Source of the DNA: Posidoniimonas corsicana
GTDB taxonomy: Bacteria > Planctomycetota > Planctomycetia > Pirellulales > Lacipirellulaceae
Length of the DNA stretch: 64,000 bases
Direction: 5' to 3'
Assembly: GCF_007859765.1 (NCBI RefSeq)
Contig: NZ_SIHJ01000001.1
Coordinates: 3,947,156 to 4,011,155, forward strand
The notes beneath the pieces are model-generated. The model worked only from the letters and a program-made list of their open reading frames with translations, made no database searches and was not told where the DNA came from. Shown one piece after another: positions 8,332 through 17,804 of the stretch; the first letter of the stretch is position 1, and each line of letters opens with the position of its first letter. Both the position numbers and the translations under genes were made by a program.

Positions 8332-9246
8332 TCACTCGTCGTCGCGTTGCCCGGTGTAGTACTCCTTGCCAGCGCCGCGTACATAGCGCCCGCCGAGTTC
8401 CCTCCAACGGACGCTCGTATTGGGCAGCATCTTGTCCAGCGATCGAGCGCCCGCCTCGGACATCGCCGACCCCGCGATGTCGATATGTATCAGCTGAGGA
8501 TACCTAGCTAGCTTCGGCACAGCGGCATCGGTGATCCCTGGCGCTGTGTCGACGCTGATCTGTGTGAGGTTCGGCCACACGAGGAACAAGTCGGGAAGGT
8601 TGGCGTCGGTAAGCCCCACGCGCCCGATCCCAAGTCGCATCACGTGCGCGATGCGCGTCGCTGGACCGCGCCCAATGGTACGGAAGCCTGGCCCGCTGGT
8701 GCTCACGTGAACAACGCCGTCCCTAACAAGCCGGTTTAGTGGCGCCAGCGACGCGGCTGGATAGAAGTCACTGGGCCGAACGTCGGTGTACGGCAGGCGG
8801 CTGGTCAGCTCGGCGACCGCCTCGGCTGAAATGCGCAGTGGCGACAATTTGAGCACCCTCAACTGAGTCTGCCCGTAGAGCGACGGCAACCCAGCGTCGT
8901 CGATCATAGTCTGCCGGAGATCGATATGGAGAACCGACTGTAGCTCCCCGAGCCGCCGCAGGTCGTCGTTGCCGGCGGGCTCGGCGATCGGCTTGAATTC
9001 GAGGAACCTCACGCCCCCGTGGTCGAAGTATCTCGCCGTCGCGCCGCACTGAGCCAGCTCCTCCACAACCTGGCGTTCCTTCGCAAACTGGATCTGGTCG
9101 CGCCGCCAACCGGCGCCCCAGTACGCCCCGACCGACGCGAACACCATCGCCGCCAGCAAGGTCCGCAGCCCAAACCTGAGCACGAACCGTTCGCGCCGCT
9201 CCTCTGGGAGTGGGGGAATCGGGCTGGAATCTGAAGCCGTGTGCAC
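8332..9246 (-). CDS. Membrane-anchored hypothetical protein, leucine-rich-like
   Basis: 304 residues from a GTG at 9246, chosen because GGAGG lies 9 bases upstream (9256-9260); a GTG at 9183 just before the membrane helix is the alternative. One N-terminal helix ('FGLRTLLAAMVFASVGAYWGAG') anchors a domain with irregular leucine-rich segments such as 'LGELQSVLHIDLRQTMIDDAGLPSLYGQTQLRVLKLSPLRIS' and 'LGIGRVGLTDANLPDLFLVWPNLTQISVDTAPGITDAAVPKLARYPQLIHIDIAGSAMSEAGA'. This 'RFGLRTLL' anchor plus leucine-rich repeats is a frequent planctomycete architecture with no known function. Confidence 0.7.
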   Translation of the reverse strand: MHTASDSSPIPPLPEERRERFVLRFGLRTLLAAMVFASVGAYWGAGWRRDQIQFAKERQVVEELAQCGATARYFDHGGVRFLEFKPIAEPAGNDDLRRLGELQSVLHIDLRQTMIDDAGLPSLYGQTQLRVLKLSPLRISAEAVAELTSRLPYTDVRPSDFYPAASLAPLNRLVRDGVVHVSTSGPGFRTIGRGPATRIAHVMRLGIGRVGLTDANLPDLFLVWPNLTQISVDTAPGITDAAVPKLARYPQLIHIDIAGSAMSEAGARSLDKMLPNTSVRWRELGGRYVRGAGKEYYTGQRDDE

Positions 9247-9255
9247 TGGGCGGGG

Positions 9256-9260
9256 CCTCC
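9256..9260 (-). promoter_or_regulatory. Ribosome-binding site deciding a GTG start
   Basis: GGAGG on the minus strand with a 9-base gap to the GTG at 9246. It favours this start over the GTG at 9183 and over the first in-frame ATG at 9336. Confidence 0.5.
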
Positions 9261-9434
9261 GGCGACCGGACTGGGGGCGCCCGCATTCTGCCCCGCTACG
9301 GCCTACGGTGCAAACATCCGTGGGGTTCCCACCCAAACCGAAGCGTAGGGCTGCATATTCCCTGCAACCTGCCTAAAATGGCGGCTTTCCCAGCAGCCGG
9401 GCAAGGACGCGCCCTACACTGGTACTAGCCTGCC

Positions 9435-11678
9435 ATGTCCGAGCCCACGATCCTTCCCGAGCACTTCATCAACCGCGAATTAAGCTGGTTGGACTTCAAT
9501 GCGCGGGTGCTGGAGGAGGCCCAGGACGAGACCAACCCGCTGCTGGAGCGGGCCAAGTTCCTGGCGATCTTCTCGTCCAACCTGGACGAGTTCTTCATGG
9601 TCCGGGTGGCCGGCCTCCGCGAGCAGGCATTCTCGGCCGGCGCGCCGCAGGACCCGCCGGCCGACGGCATCAGCCCGATCGTGCAGCTGCAGCGGATCGC
9701 CTTCCGCACGCGGCAGCTGGTCGACCAGCAGTACGCCTGCTGGAACCAGTCGATCTACCCCGCGCTGGCGGCCGAGGGGATCCGCCTGCACAAGGAGGTC
9801 GACCTCGAGTCGTCGCAGGTCAAGCAGCTCGACAAGTTCTTCCGCCAGCGGGTGTTCCCGGTGCTGACGCCCATGGCGATCGACCCGGCGCACCCCAGCC
9901 CCCGCTTCCACAACCGCGGGCTGTACCTGGCCGCGACGCTGGTCCGCAACCAGGGGATCGGCCCGGAGAAGCTGTTCGCGGTGGTGCAGCTGCCGCAGGT
10001 GCTGCCGCGGTTTGTCCCGCTCGACCCGGGCGGCGGGTCCGACTTTGTGCTGCTAGAGGACGTTGTCGCGTCGCGGCTGCCGGAGCTGTTCGGCGGCTAC
10101 GACCTGAACAAGTGCGGCGCGTTCCGCATGACCCGCGACATGGACATCGACCTCCTCGACGAGGAGGGCGACGACATGCTCCGGGCGATCGAGACCCGCC
10201 TCCGCGCGCGGCAGCGCAGCGAGGCCGTGCGGCTCGAGGCGTCCGCCGCGATGGACGCGTCGCTGGTCAACATGCTGGCCGCCGAGGAGGAGATCAAACG
10301 CAGCCGCGCCGAGGACCCCCAGGAGTACGACGAGGTCTACTCCATCGACGGCCCGCTCGACCTGACCTCCATGTTCGAGCTCAACTCGCTGCTCGAGCGG
10401 CCCGACCTGCGCGACCCGCCGTTCACGCCCCGCCAGATCGTGCAGCCCAACGCGGACATGTTCGCCCGCATCAGCAAGGGCGACCTGCTGCTGCACCACC
10501 CGTTCGACTCGTTCCAGCCGGTGGTGCGGTTCATCGAGCAGGCCGCCCGCGACCCCAACGTGCTGGCCATCAAGCAGACGCTGTACCGCACCAGCGGCGA
10601 CAGCCCCATCATCAGCGCGCTGATCGAGGCCGCCGAGGCCGGCAAGCACGTCACCGCGGTGGTCGAGCTCAAGGCCCGCTTCGACGAGGCCGCCAACATC
10701 TCGTGGGCCCGCCGCATGGAGCGGGCCGGCGTGCACGTGGTGTTCGGCTTCATGGACCTCAAGACCCACAGCAAGCTGGCGCTCGTGGTCCGCCACGAGG
10801 GCGGCAAGAAGGTCCGCCAGTACGCCCACCTGGGCACCGGCAACTACAACCCCACCACCGCCCGCCTGTACACCGACATCGGCCTGTTCACCGCCGACAA
10901 GGCGATCACCGAGGACGTGGCCGCGCTGTTCAACTTCCTCACCGGCTACTCGCAGCGGGGCGAGTGGCAGAAGCTGGTCGCCGCGCCGCAGGACCTGCAC
11001 CGCCGCACCATCGAGCTGATCAACGAGCAGACCCAGCGCGCCAAGGCCAGCAAGAAGGCCCGCATCTTCGGCAAGTTCAACTCGCTGGTCGACCGCGAGA
11101 CCATCACCGCGCTCTACCACGCCAGCCAGGCGGGCGTGCAGGTCGACCTGGTGATCCGCGGCATCTGCTGCCTCAAGCCCGGCGAGCCCGGCGTGTCGGA
11201 CAACATCCGCGTGCGGAGCATCGTCGACCGCTTCCTGGAGCACAGCCGCATCATGGTGTTCGGCGAGGGGTCGGGCGCGCAGATCTTCTGCAGCAGCGCC
11301 GACTGGATGCCCCGCAACTTCACCCGCCGCGTCGAGGTGATGTTCCCCATCGAGGACCCCGAGCTGCAGAAACGCATCCTCGAGGAGATCATCCCCACCT
11401 ACCTGCGCGACAACACCCGCGCCCGCGAGCTCCGCGCCGACGGCGGGTTCGTCCACGTGCAGCCGGGCAAGGGCGAGGAGCCGCACCGCAGCCAGCAGGA
11501 GCTGCTGGCGTTGGCCGGCGGCCTGCCGCTGCCGGTCCCGCAGCTCGACGCCGCAAAGCCCTCCCGCAACGGCGCCGCCGCACGGCGGGAGAAGAAGCCC
11601 GAGAGCCGCAAGCGGCCGGCCTCGAAGCCGTCCGGCGGCCGCTCGCCCTCGACCAAGCGCCGCTCGAAGTCCGAGTAG
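9435..11678 (+). CDS. ppk1: Polyphosphate kinase 1
   Basis: 747 residues. PPK1 polymerises the gamma-phosphate of ATP into polyphosphate at the inner membrane, reversibly. The N domain starts with the canonical 'FINRELSWLDFNARVLEEA'; 'FSSNLDEFFMVRVAGL' and the head domain follow. The C-terminal phospholipase-D-like halves contain 'IKQTLYRTSGDSPIISALIEAAEAGKHVTAVVELKARFDE' and 'GFMDLKTHSKLALVVR', which includes the phosphorylated histidine near residue 445, and 'HLGTGNYNPTTARLYTD'. Beyond the normal end there is an extra tail of about 45 residues, very rich in Lys, Arg, Ser and Pro ('RREKKPESRKRPASKP'), not part of the enzyme fold. Weak -10-like TAAAAT at 9374-9379. Confidence 0.97.
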   Translation: MSEPTILPEHFINRELSWLDFNARVLEEAQDETNPLLERAKFLAIFSSNLDEFFMVRVAGLREQAFSAGAPQDPPADGISPIVQLQRIAFRTRQLVDQQYACWNQSIYPALAAEGIRLHKEVDLESSQVKQLDKFFRQRVFPVLTPMAIDPAHPSPRFHNRGLYLAATLVRNQGIGPEKLFAVVQLPQVLPRFVPLDPGGGSDFVLLEDVVASRLPELFGGYDLNKCGAFRMTRDMDIDLLDEEGDDMLRAIETRLRARQRSEAVRLEASAAMDASLVNMLAAEEEIKRSRAEDPQEYDEVYSIDGPLDLTSMFELNSLLERPDLRDPPFTPRQIVQPNADMFARISKGDLLLHHPFDSFQPVVRFIEQAARDPNVLAIKQTLYRTSGDSPIISALIEAAEAGKHVTAVVELKARFDEAANISWARRMERAGVHVVFGFMDLKTHSKLALVVRHEGGKKVRQYAHLGTGNYNPTTARLYTDIGLFTADKAITEDVAALFNFLTGYSQRGEWQKLVAAPQDLHRRTIELINEQTQRAKASKKARIFGKFNSLVDRETITALYHASQAGVQVDLVIRGICCLKPGEPGVSDNIRVRSIVDRFLEHSRIMVFGEGSGAQIFCSSADWMPRNFTRRVEVMFPIEDPELQKRILEEIIPTYLRDNTRARELRADGGFVHVQPGKGEEPHRSQQELLALAGGLPLPVPQLDAAKPSRNGAAARREKKPESRKRPASKPSGGRSPSTKRRSKSE

Positions 11679-11756
11679 CCGCGGTTTGCACCCGCGGCGG
11701 TTCTGTGCTCCCCTGATGGGTCCGCGTTTCCCGTTACCCCGTACCGGAGCCAACCC

Positions 11757-12116
11757 ATGCCCCGACTAATCCAAGCCTCGGCCCGCATCGAGGCCGCCGG
11801 CGAGCCGCCCAAGGTCATCGACGAGTTTATCGGCCGCGTCAACTCCGGCACGGAGGCGTTGAGCATCGCCAAGATGATCAGCCCGCAGGGCTGGAGCGAG
11901 CCCGGCCAGACGCCCGAGTTCGACGAGTACACGGTCGTGCTGCGCGGCGCGCTGCACGTGGAGAGCCGCGAAGCGACGCAGATCGTGTCGGCCGGCCAGG
12001 CGATCATCACCTCCGCCGGCGAGTGGGTCCGCTACAGCACCCCCGACGGAGAGACCGAGTACCTCGCGGTCTGCCTGCCGGCGTTCTCGCCCGACACCGT
12101 GCACCGCGATGAGTAA
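11757..12116 (+). CDS. Cupin-domain protein
   Basis: 119 residues, a single cupin barrel. The segments 'EYTVVLRGALHVESREATQIVSAGQAIITSAGEWVRYSTP' and 'TEYLAVCLPAFSPDTVHRDE' fit the two cupin motifs, but the metal-binding histidines of motif 1 are largely absent, so metal binding is doubtful. It lies 78 bases after ppk1 on the same strand and may be read through from it. Role unknown. Confidence 0.8.
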   Translation: MPRLIQASARIEAAGEPPKVIDEFIGRVNSGTEALSIAKMISPQGWSEPGQTPEFDEYTVVLRGALHVESREATQIVSAGQAIITSAGEWVRYSTPDGETEYLAVCLPAFSPDTVHRDE

Positions 12117-12162
12117 GTTGGTTGGTTGTGGGTGGTAAGTGGTGCTTGCGACGGGGCGGCGT

Positions 12163-14946
12163 CTACGGCGCCTGCTTAGCCGCGGGCTTGAGGCTCATGT
12201 CGACCTCTTCGGTCTCGCCTTCCTTCAGCTCAAACCGCTGCTTCGCCGGCTCGCGGCCGGGCGCTGTGATCGTCAGCTCGAACGGCTCGTCGGGCAGCAG
12301 CTGGCTGGTCCGCCAACGGCCGTCCTGCTGCGGCTCCAAGCCAACATCTCCTGCGCCGCCCCCGCGGATGAAACGCGACCCCTCCGGCGACCGCAGCTCT
12401 TGGTTGTCGTACCGGATCTGCACCTCGGTATCCTTCACCAGCTTGCCGCTCTGGTCCACCGGCTTGACCAGCAGGATGGGCGCCTTGTACTTCACTACCT
12501 CGATCGGACCCAGGTCCTCGGTCAGCCGCTCGAACTTGAACTCTCGCTCCCCGCTCAATGGCGCTTCGGGGGATTGCCGGACCCGGAGAGAGTGGTGCTC
12601 GTTGGTGGTGAAGCGAAGCTCGACGTGCCACAGCCCCTTGGGCACGGCGATGTCGGTCGCGCCGTCGGAGTCCGGGTCGGGGTGCACGGCGAAGAAGCCC
12701 TGGCGGTCTTCGGTGGTGAAGCCCACCAACGAGTAGCCGTGGCCACGGGTTGGTTCGCCCTTGCTGTCGAGGTTCTGCGTACGGACGCGCACCGTCTCCG
12801 TGGCGCGCAGCTCGATCGGTTCGGCGGCGGTCTGCTCGTTCAGCTCCACCTGCTGCACCAGGAAGGTCGCCGGCAGCGGACGCTCCTCCCGCGACCGGTC
12901 GGGGTTCTCTTCCGGACGCTCCGACGGGACGATCTGGTACCCGCCGGGGGGCAGCGGCGCCATTTCGAAGACGCCCTCTTCATTGGTGAGGGCCGATCGC
13001 TCGATGGAGTCGGACACCGGCATGCGGATCGCCTTTTTGGCCGGGCCGCTGCGGAGGCTCGCGTTCACCCACACGCCCGGCAGGGGGCTGCCATCTATGT
13101 TCACCACCCTGCCCCGCATCTTTAGGCCTTTGGTAAGGGTGAACTCGCCCAGGTCGGTACGGCCGCCGGTGAGCCTAAGCGGCTTCTCGGGTTCTGAGTT
13201 TTCTTCACCGCCGTTCGGCACGAACACCGCGTACCCCTGGTTGTCGCCCTCCTTCGTCTTCCACGCATCGGGGTTCGACGCCTCGAGCAGGTGTGTCTCG
13301 GGCGCCAGATCCTGGGGGAGGAACCACAGCACCGCCGGCCCACCCAGCGCCGAGTTCAGCGCGAACCGGCCCTGATCGTCGGTCTTGGTGTCGGCAAACG
13401 AGCCGTAATCGCTGAAGTCGAGCGGGTTGGTCTTGGAATAGATCAGCACCCGCACTCCTACGGCCGGCGCGCCGTCCGGACGCAGCAGCCGGCCAGACAC
13501 ATGCTCGGCGGGGCGCAGCTCGATGCGGCTGAAGAAGGGCTCTTCACCCAGCTCCTCGTTCTTGCGGATCATGCTCAGCGCGTAACCCGACGGGCTCTTC
13601 CGCGCGTAGTCGGGGTGGGTCGCCTCAACCTCGATGTACAGGTACTTGTCCTTGACTCGATCCGGGGCGATGGTGAACTTGTACTTCCCGTCCTTGCCCG
13701 AGGGGTGCGTGGTTTCCCCTAATACCGGCCAGGGGTTCTGGGAAGAGGTCCTGATCCGGATCAGCACCTCGGCGCCCTCGATCGGCTCGCCAGACTCGCT
13801 GTCCACCACCACGCCCGTGTAGGTCAGGCCGGCGCCGTCCTCGACGGCGGGGTCCGCCTCCTCGGGCTTGTCCTGCGCGAGCGACGGCGGCGTCATCGTC
13901 AGCAGCGACACCCCTACCCCGACTGCAAGGCAGCCGGCAACGCTCGCGTACCGCCAGCGGGCGCTGCAGCGCGAGAGGACCGCGGCGCCCGTGTCGAGCA
14001 GTGCGGCGACCCTTCGCTGCAGCTGTGAACGGCTTTCCCACAGGCCAACCGCGCCCGCCACGCGGGGCGGGGTCGACGCGGCGCGGGCCCAGGCGACCAA
14101 TTGCTCGGCGTAGGCGAAGCGGTCGCCCTCGTGCGCCGCGGCGGCGTCGGCGAGCCGCTCCTGGTCAAACCGGATCCGCCGCCGCAGCAGCCAGAACAAC
14201 GGGTTCGCCCACAGCAACACCATCAGGCAACGGGTCGCGGCCAGCAGCCACAGGTCGCCGTTGCGCAGGTGCGTTAGCTCGTGCGTGAGCAGCGGGCGGA
14301 GGCTGTCAGCGGGCTCGTCCGCCAGCGAGGCCGGCAGCAGCACCGTGGGACGCAGCAGGTTGAGCGCGACCGGCGAGTCGAGCCGGCCATGCACCAGCAG
14401 TGCCGGCGCGGCGCCGCCGCCCCACAGACCCTGGACCAGCTCGGCCAGTTCCTCTCGAGCAGGCCGCGCGGCAGCGACCAGCCGGCTGGCGCCGACGCTG
14501 CCGGCCGCGAGCCACACCAGCACGCACGCGGCGCCGACGGCCGCCGCCAACAGGGCCAGCTCGGCGGTGTTCAACACTGGCAAGGCGGTGGATGGGACTT
14601 CTGCCAGCTCGGCGGTTGCGGCGTCACCTCCCCCGCCGAATGCCGGCTGCGGCAGATCAAGCGGCGCTGATTGTGCTGCCTGCTCGGCGGGCAAGCCGCT
14701 CGGGTTTACCCCGACGGGCTGCTCCTGAACGCTGCTAGCCGCGGCCACTAACGGGATGCTCGACCAGCCAGGCGTCGCGTACAGCAGGCCGGCCAGCGCG
14801 ACCGCGCCGCACGTTGCCCACGCGATCGCGATGCGGTGCGCGGGCTGCCTCAGCAGCCGCATGGTCAGCAGCGCCGCGGCCAGCAGCGCCGCCGACGCGA
14901 GGTGGAAGTCGACCAGCCAGCGGACGAGAGCTTCGGACGAGATCAT
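12163..14946 (-). CDS. BlaR1-like M56 membrane metallopeptidase with carboxypeptidase-regulatory-like domains
   Basis: 927 residues. Several N-terminal membrane helices carry the M56 domain with the zinc motif 'LTHELTHLRNGDLW' near residue 220 and 'RFDQERLADAAAA' after it. A further helix near 330-350 leads to a long extracytoplasmic region with three or four carboxypeptidase-regulatory-like beta-sandwiches: 'YTGVVVDSESGEPIEGAEVLI', 'GAPAVGVRVLIYS', 'MRGRVVNIDGSPLPGVWVNA' and 'PAKQRFELKEGETEEVDMSLKP'. In the BlaR1/MecR1 family a bound signal activates the peptidase, which inactivates the BlaI repressor. No penicillin-binding serine motif (SxxK) domain is seen, so beta-lactam is unlikely to be the signal. 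The start overlaps the upstream blaI-like stop by four bases (ATGA). Confidence 0.88.
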   Translation of the reverse strand: MISSEALVRWLVDFHLASAALLAAALLTMRLLRQPAHRIAIAWATCGAVALAGLLYATPGWSSIPLVAAASSVQEQPVGVNPSGLPAEQAAQSAPLDLPQPAFGGGGDAATAELAEVPSTALPVLNTAELALLAAAVGAACVLVWLAAGSVGASRLVAAARPAREELAELVQGLWGGGAAPALLVHGRLDSPVALNLLRPTVLLPASLADEPADSLRPLLTHELTHLRNGDLWLLAATRCLMVLLWANPLFWLLRRRIRFDQERLADAAAAHEGDRFAYAEQLVAWARAASTPPRVAGAVGLWESRSQLQRRVAALLDTGAAVLSRCSARWRYASVAGCLAVGVGVSLLTMTPPSLAQDKPEEADPAVEDGAGLTYTGVVVDSESGEPIEGAEVLIRIRTSSQNPWPVLGETTHPSGKDGKYKFTIAPDRVKDKYLYIEVEATHPDYARKSPSGYALSMIRKNEELGEEPFFSRIELRPAEHVSGRLLRPDGAPAVGVRVLIYSKTNPLDFSDYGSFADTKTDDQGRFALNSALGGPAVLWFLPQDLAPETHLLEASNPDAWKTKEGDNQGYAVFVPNGGEENSEPEKPLRLTGGRTDLGEFTLTKGLKMRGRVVNIDGSPLPGVWVNASLRSGPAKKAIRMPVSDSIERSALTNEEGVFEMAPLPPGGYQIVPSERPEENPDRSREERPLPATFLVQQVELNEQTAAEPIELRATETVRVRTQNLDSKGEPTRGHGYSLVGFTTEDRQGFFAVHPDPDSDGATDIAVPKGLWHVELRFTTNEHHSLRVRQSPEAPLSGEREFKFERLTEDLGPIEVVKYKAPILLVKPVDQSGKLVKDTEVQIRYDNQELRSPEGSRFIRGGGAGDVGLEPQQDGRWRTSQLLPDEPFELTITAPGREPAKQRFELKEGETEEVDMSLKPAAKQAP

Positions 14947-15365
14947 TTCTTGCGGCCCTTGCTTCGGGTTTGATTCTGTTTGCGGGCCGCGGCGATCATC
15001 GCCTCGAGCCCGTCCAGTTCTTCCGCGGAGAGCTTCTTGCCCTGGATGGCGTGCACCAGGTATTCGTCGACGGCGCCGTCGAAAACCCGCTCCAGAAAGT
15101 CCGTGGCGAGCCCCTGGTACGCGCGGCCCTTCTCCAGCAGCGGGCGGTAGAGGTACGCCTTGCCGTCGCGGCGGTGGGCCACCAGGCCCTTCTGCTCCAT
15201 CACCTGCAGCAGGCTGAGCACGGTGGTGTAGGCGAGCTGCTCGCCCTGCTGGTTCATCTGGTCCGCTATGTCGCGGACGGGCGCCTCGCCGCTATGCCAC
15301 AGCACCTTGAGGGCTTCCAGCTCACGCTGGGTGGGGCGGGAGGGCTCGGGGATTCGGTCGGCCAT
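14943..15365 (-). CDS. BlaI/MecI/CopY-family transcriptional repressor
   Basis: 140 residues. N-terminal winged helix: 'PTQRELEALKVLWHSGEAPVRDIADQMNQQGEQLAYTTVLSLLQVMEQKGLVAHRRDGKAYLYRPLL', matching the family's DNA-binding domain, followed by the dimerisation helices 'DFLERVFDGAVDEYLVHAIQGKKLSAEELDGLEAMI' and a basic tail 'KQNQTRSKGRKK'. It should bind dyads in its own promoter (15396-15413 and 15427-15444) and repress itself and the coupled M56 sensor gene. The signal that relieves repression is unknown. Confidence 0.93.
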   Translation of the reverse strand: MADRIPEPSRPTQRELEALKVLWHSGEAPVRDIADQMNQQGEQLAYTTVLSLLQVMEQKGLVAHRRDGKAYLYRPLLEKGRAYQGLATDFLERVFDGAVDEYLVHAIQGKKLSAEELDGLEAMIAAARKQNQTRSKGRKK

Positions 15366-15395
15366 GCGGGGCCTCGGGTCGTCGTCGCGGGCTTT

Positions 15396-15413
15396 CTACG
15401 GGTCCACCCGTAG
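15396..15413. promoter_or_regulatory. Operator 1 of the BlaI-like repressor
   Basis: Perfect dyad CTACGGGT-CC-ACCCGTAG. It lies just downstream of the expected transcription start of the repressor gene, where bound repressor would block elongation or initiation. Confidence 0.7.
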
Positions 15414-15423
15414 AACCGCCCCC

Positions 15424-15451
15424 ATCCTACGGGTTGACCAGTAGATGTCAA
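15424..15451 (-). promoter_or_regulatory. Promoter of the blaI-like/M56 operon
   Basis: On the minus strand TTGACA (15451-15446), 16-base spacer, TAGGAT (15429-15424). Operator 2 fills the spacer and operator 1 follows the start site, so the promoter is well placed for autorepression. Confidence 0.65.
15427..15444. promoter_or_regulatory. Operator 2 of the BlaI-like repressor
   Basis: Dyad CTACGGGT-TG-ACCAGTAG, one mismatch between arms and nearly identical to operator 1. The two centres are 31 bases apart, about three helical turns, so dimers would bind on the same face. Confidence 0.7.
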
Positions 15452-15539
15452 GAAGATTCTGGCGCCTGGGCAAAACTCGTGGACGGGGAACCACCGTTGG
15501 CAAGCGTAGCCGCACCCGGAAGCCGAGAGGTGGCGCATG

Positions 15540-15577
15540 AAAAAAGCGTCGCGTGGCTGAAGGGGCCACGCGACGCT
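15540..15577 (-). terminator. Intrinsic terminator of the chemotaxis receptor gene
   Basis: Perfect 13-base stem AGCGTCGCGTGGC / GCCACGCGACGCT with a 7-base loop; read on the minus strand it is followed by a run of T. It lies 25 bases after the receptor stop. Confidence 0.9.
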
Positions 15578-15602
15578 TGAGTCGCTTCGATTGCGTGCGG
15601 GG

Positions 15603-17804
15603 CTAGACCTTGAAGCCGCCCACCAGCTCGTTAATCTCGCCGGCCAGCCGGGCCAGGTTGTCACCGTAGCCCCGGGTGGTGGCGGCGCCCGACGCGGTCT
15701 GCTTCGCCGCCTGGTCGACGCCCACCACGTTCTGCGAGACCTCCTTGCTGGCGCTCGCCGAGTCGCTCACGCCCTGCGAGACGTTGGACGCGGCGCCGGT
15801 GGTTTGGCTGAGATTGTTGGCGATCTCGCGGGTGGTGGCGCTCTGCTCCTCAACGGCCGAGGCGATCGACTGCGACGCCTGTCGCATCTCGCTGATGACC
15901 TCCGAGATGCGGGCGATCGACGCCACGGCGGCGCCGCTCGACGACTGGATGTCCTTCACGCTGGCGCCGATCTCCTCGGTGGCCACGGCGGTCTGCCGGG
16001 CGAGCTCCTTGACCTCCTCGGCCACAACGACAAAGCCTTTGCCGGCCTCGCCGGCGCGGGCCGCCTCGATGGTGGCGTTGAGCGCCAGCAGGTTGGTCTG
16101 CTCGGCGATGTCGTGGATGACCTCGATGACGTGCCCGATCTTGGTGGCGGCCTCGCCGAGGGTGCCGATGGTGCCGTTGCTCTCGTCGGCCAGCTGGTTG
16201 GCGTTCGTGGCGACCGTGGAGGCCACCTCCGCGTTCTTGGCGATCTCGTCGATGCTGGCGGTCATCTCCGCGACCGCGTTGGAGATGGACGACAGGTTGG
16301 TGGTCATCTCCTCCGTGGAGCTGGCCATGTTGGCCATGGTGACCGCCATCTCTTCTGTGGCGGCGGCGACGCTGGCGCTCTTGCCGGTGGTCTCGTCGGC
16401 GCCGGCGGCCAACAGCGACGAGGTCGAGAGCAGCTCGCCCGAGGTGGCGTCCAGCGAGTGCGCGCACTGCACCACCTGGCCGATGATGCCCTGCAGCTTG
16501 TCCATGAACACGTTGAACCACTTGGCGAGCTCGCCGGTCTCGTCCTTGGACATGACCTCCAGCCGCTTGGTCAGGTCGCCCTCGCCCTGGGCGATGTCCT
16601 TGAGCGAGTCGGTCATGGCGACCAGCGGGGTCGAGATCCGCCGCGACGCGAACGAAGCGGCCGCCGCGACCACGGCGATCACCGCCACCGCGCCCAGCCC
16701 GACGCAGACCAGCATCCAGCCGAGCGCCGAGCGAGTGGTCTCGGCGGCGGCGTAGAAGTCGTCCTTGTAGGTGGTCACGCCGACCACCCAGTCCCACGGC
16801 TCGAAGTAGGTAACCGCGGCGATACGCTCGCGCGGCTCGGCGTCACCCTCGTTGCGCCACAGGTACTCGTGGACCACGGGCTCGCCCGGCTCGGCGGCCA
16901 GGGCCTTCTCGAGGATAGCCTTGATCGGCTGCTGGCCGTTGGCGTCGACGATCTCGAGGACGTTCTCGCCGTTCTGCTCGCCATCCTGCGAGACGATGTA
17001 CTGCCCGCGGTGGCTGCCGCTGCCGCCGAGCACGAACACATAGCCGGACTTGCCGAACTGCAGGCCCTGCAGTCGCTGGGCCAGTTCGGCGGCCTCTTCC
17101 TGCAGCATGCCGACGTACACGGCGCCGACCACCCGGCCTTCGGCGTCGACGACCGGCTCGTAGGCGGTGGCGTACCACTTGTTGACAACGAACGCGCGGC
17201 CGTAGTAGGTCTCGCCGCTCAGCAGGGTCGACACCACCGCGTTGGGCTGGCCGTCGGGGTTGGTCGCCGGGATGTAGGTGCCGATTGCGCGGGCGCCGTC
17301 GGTCTTCTCAACCGTCGTGGCGACGCGCAGCATGTCGCCGGCGTCGTTCATGCGTTGGAACACGGTGCACGTGCCGTACGACCAGTCGGCCACGTCGTCG
17401 ATGAACGGCGCGGGCGTGGCGGGGTCGGCGTTCTGGCCCAGCCACTCGCCGTTGATGCTGACCCGCGGCAGGTCGACGCTGGCCACGTCGCCGGTGAACT
17501 GATTCTTGGCGTCCCAGGCGACCGTGTCCTCTTCAAACACGACCCCGCCCTTCTCCTTCAGCAGCGAGCTGGTGAACCGGATCGCGGAGTTGAGCTGCTG
17601 CGTGGTGAGCGCCTGCTGCACCGACAGCATCTCGAAGACGTCGTGCGTGGTGGCCTCGCACTGCGAATGGGCCGTGCGGTCGGCCTCGTCCAGGACCATG
17701 CCGTCCAGGTAGGTCCGCCCAACCGAGACGATCCCCACAATCACCGCCGCGCAGGCCACGGTGCCCAGCAGGCTCACCAACAGAATCTTCTTACCGATGC
17801 TCAT
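15603..17804 (-). CDS. Methyl-accepting chemotaxis protein
   Basis: 733 residues from the ATG at 17804 ('[28 protein letters not shown]'), which begins the first membrane helix; upstream frame to 18248 is not protein-like. Order: helix 1; a large periplasmic Cache-type sensor (about 35-330, with '[38 protein letters not shown]' and '[19 protein letters not shown]'); helix 2; HAMP ('[28 protein letters not shown]'); then the coiled-coil signalling domain with hairpin tip around '[21 protein letters not shown]'. It relays ligand binding to CheA/CheW. No other chemotaxis gene is present nearby. A clear terminator follows. Confidence 0.95.
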   Translation of the reverse strand: MSIGKKILLVSLLGTVACAAVIVGIVSVGRTYLDGMVLDEADRTAHSQCEATTHDVFEMLSVQQALTTQQLNSAIRFTSSLLKEKGGVVFEEDTVAWDAKNQFTGDVASVDLPRVSINGEWLGQNADPATPAPFIDDVADWSYGTCTVFQRMNDAGDMLRVATTVEKTDGARAIGTYIPATNPDGQPNAVVSTLLSGETYYGRAFVVNKWYATAYEPVVDAEGRVVGAVYVGMLQEEAAELAQRLQGLQFGKSGYVFVLGGSGSHRGQYIVSQDGEQNGENVLEIVDANGQQPIKAILEKALAAEPGEPVVHEYLWRNEGDAEPRERIAAVTYFEPWDWVVGVTTYKDDFYAAAETTRSALGWMLVCVGLGAVAVIAVVAAAASFASRRISTPLVAMTDSLKDIAQGEGDLTKRLEVMSKDETGELAKWFNVFMDKLQGIIGQVVQCAHSLDATSGELLSTSSLLAAGADETTGKSASVAAATEEMAVTMANMASSTEEMTTNLSSISNAVAEMTASIDEIAKNAEVASTVATNANQLADESNGTIGTLGEAATKIGHVIEVIHDIAEQTNLLALNATIEAARAGEAGKGFVVVAEEVKELARQTAVATEEIGASVKDIQSSSGAAVASIARISEVISEMRQASQSIASAVEEQSATTREIANNLSQTTGAASNVSQGVSDSASASKEVSQNVVGVDQAAKQTASGAATTRGYGDNLARLAGEINELVGGFKV

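Noticed and set aside
10053-11753. Minus-strand open frame of 566 codons
   Set aside because: Antisense shadow of ppk1, with the same Gly/Val/His/Leu-biased composition.
12163-15365. Beta-lactam resistance system
   Set aside because: The BlaI/M56 pair is real, but the sensor lacks a penicillin-binding domain and no beta-lactamase gene is adjacent.
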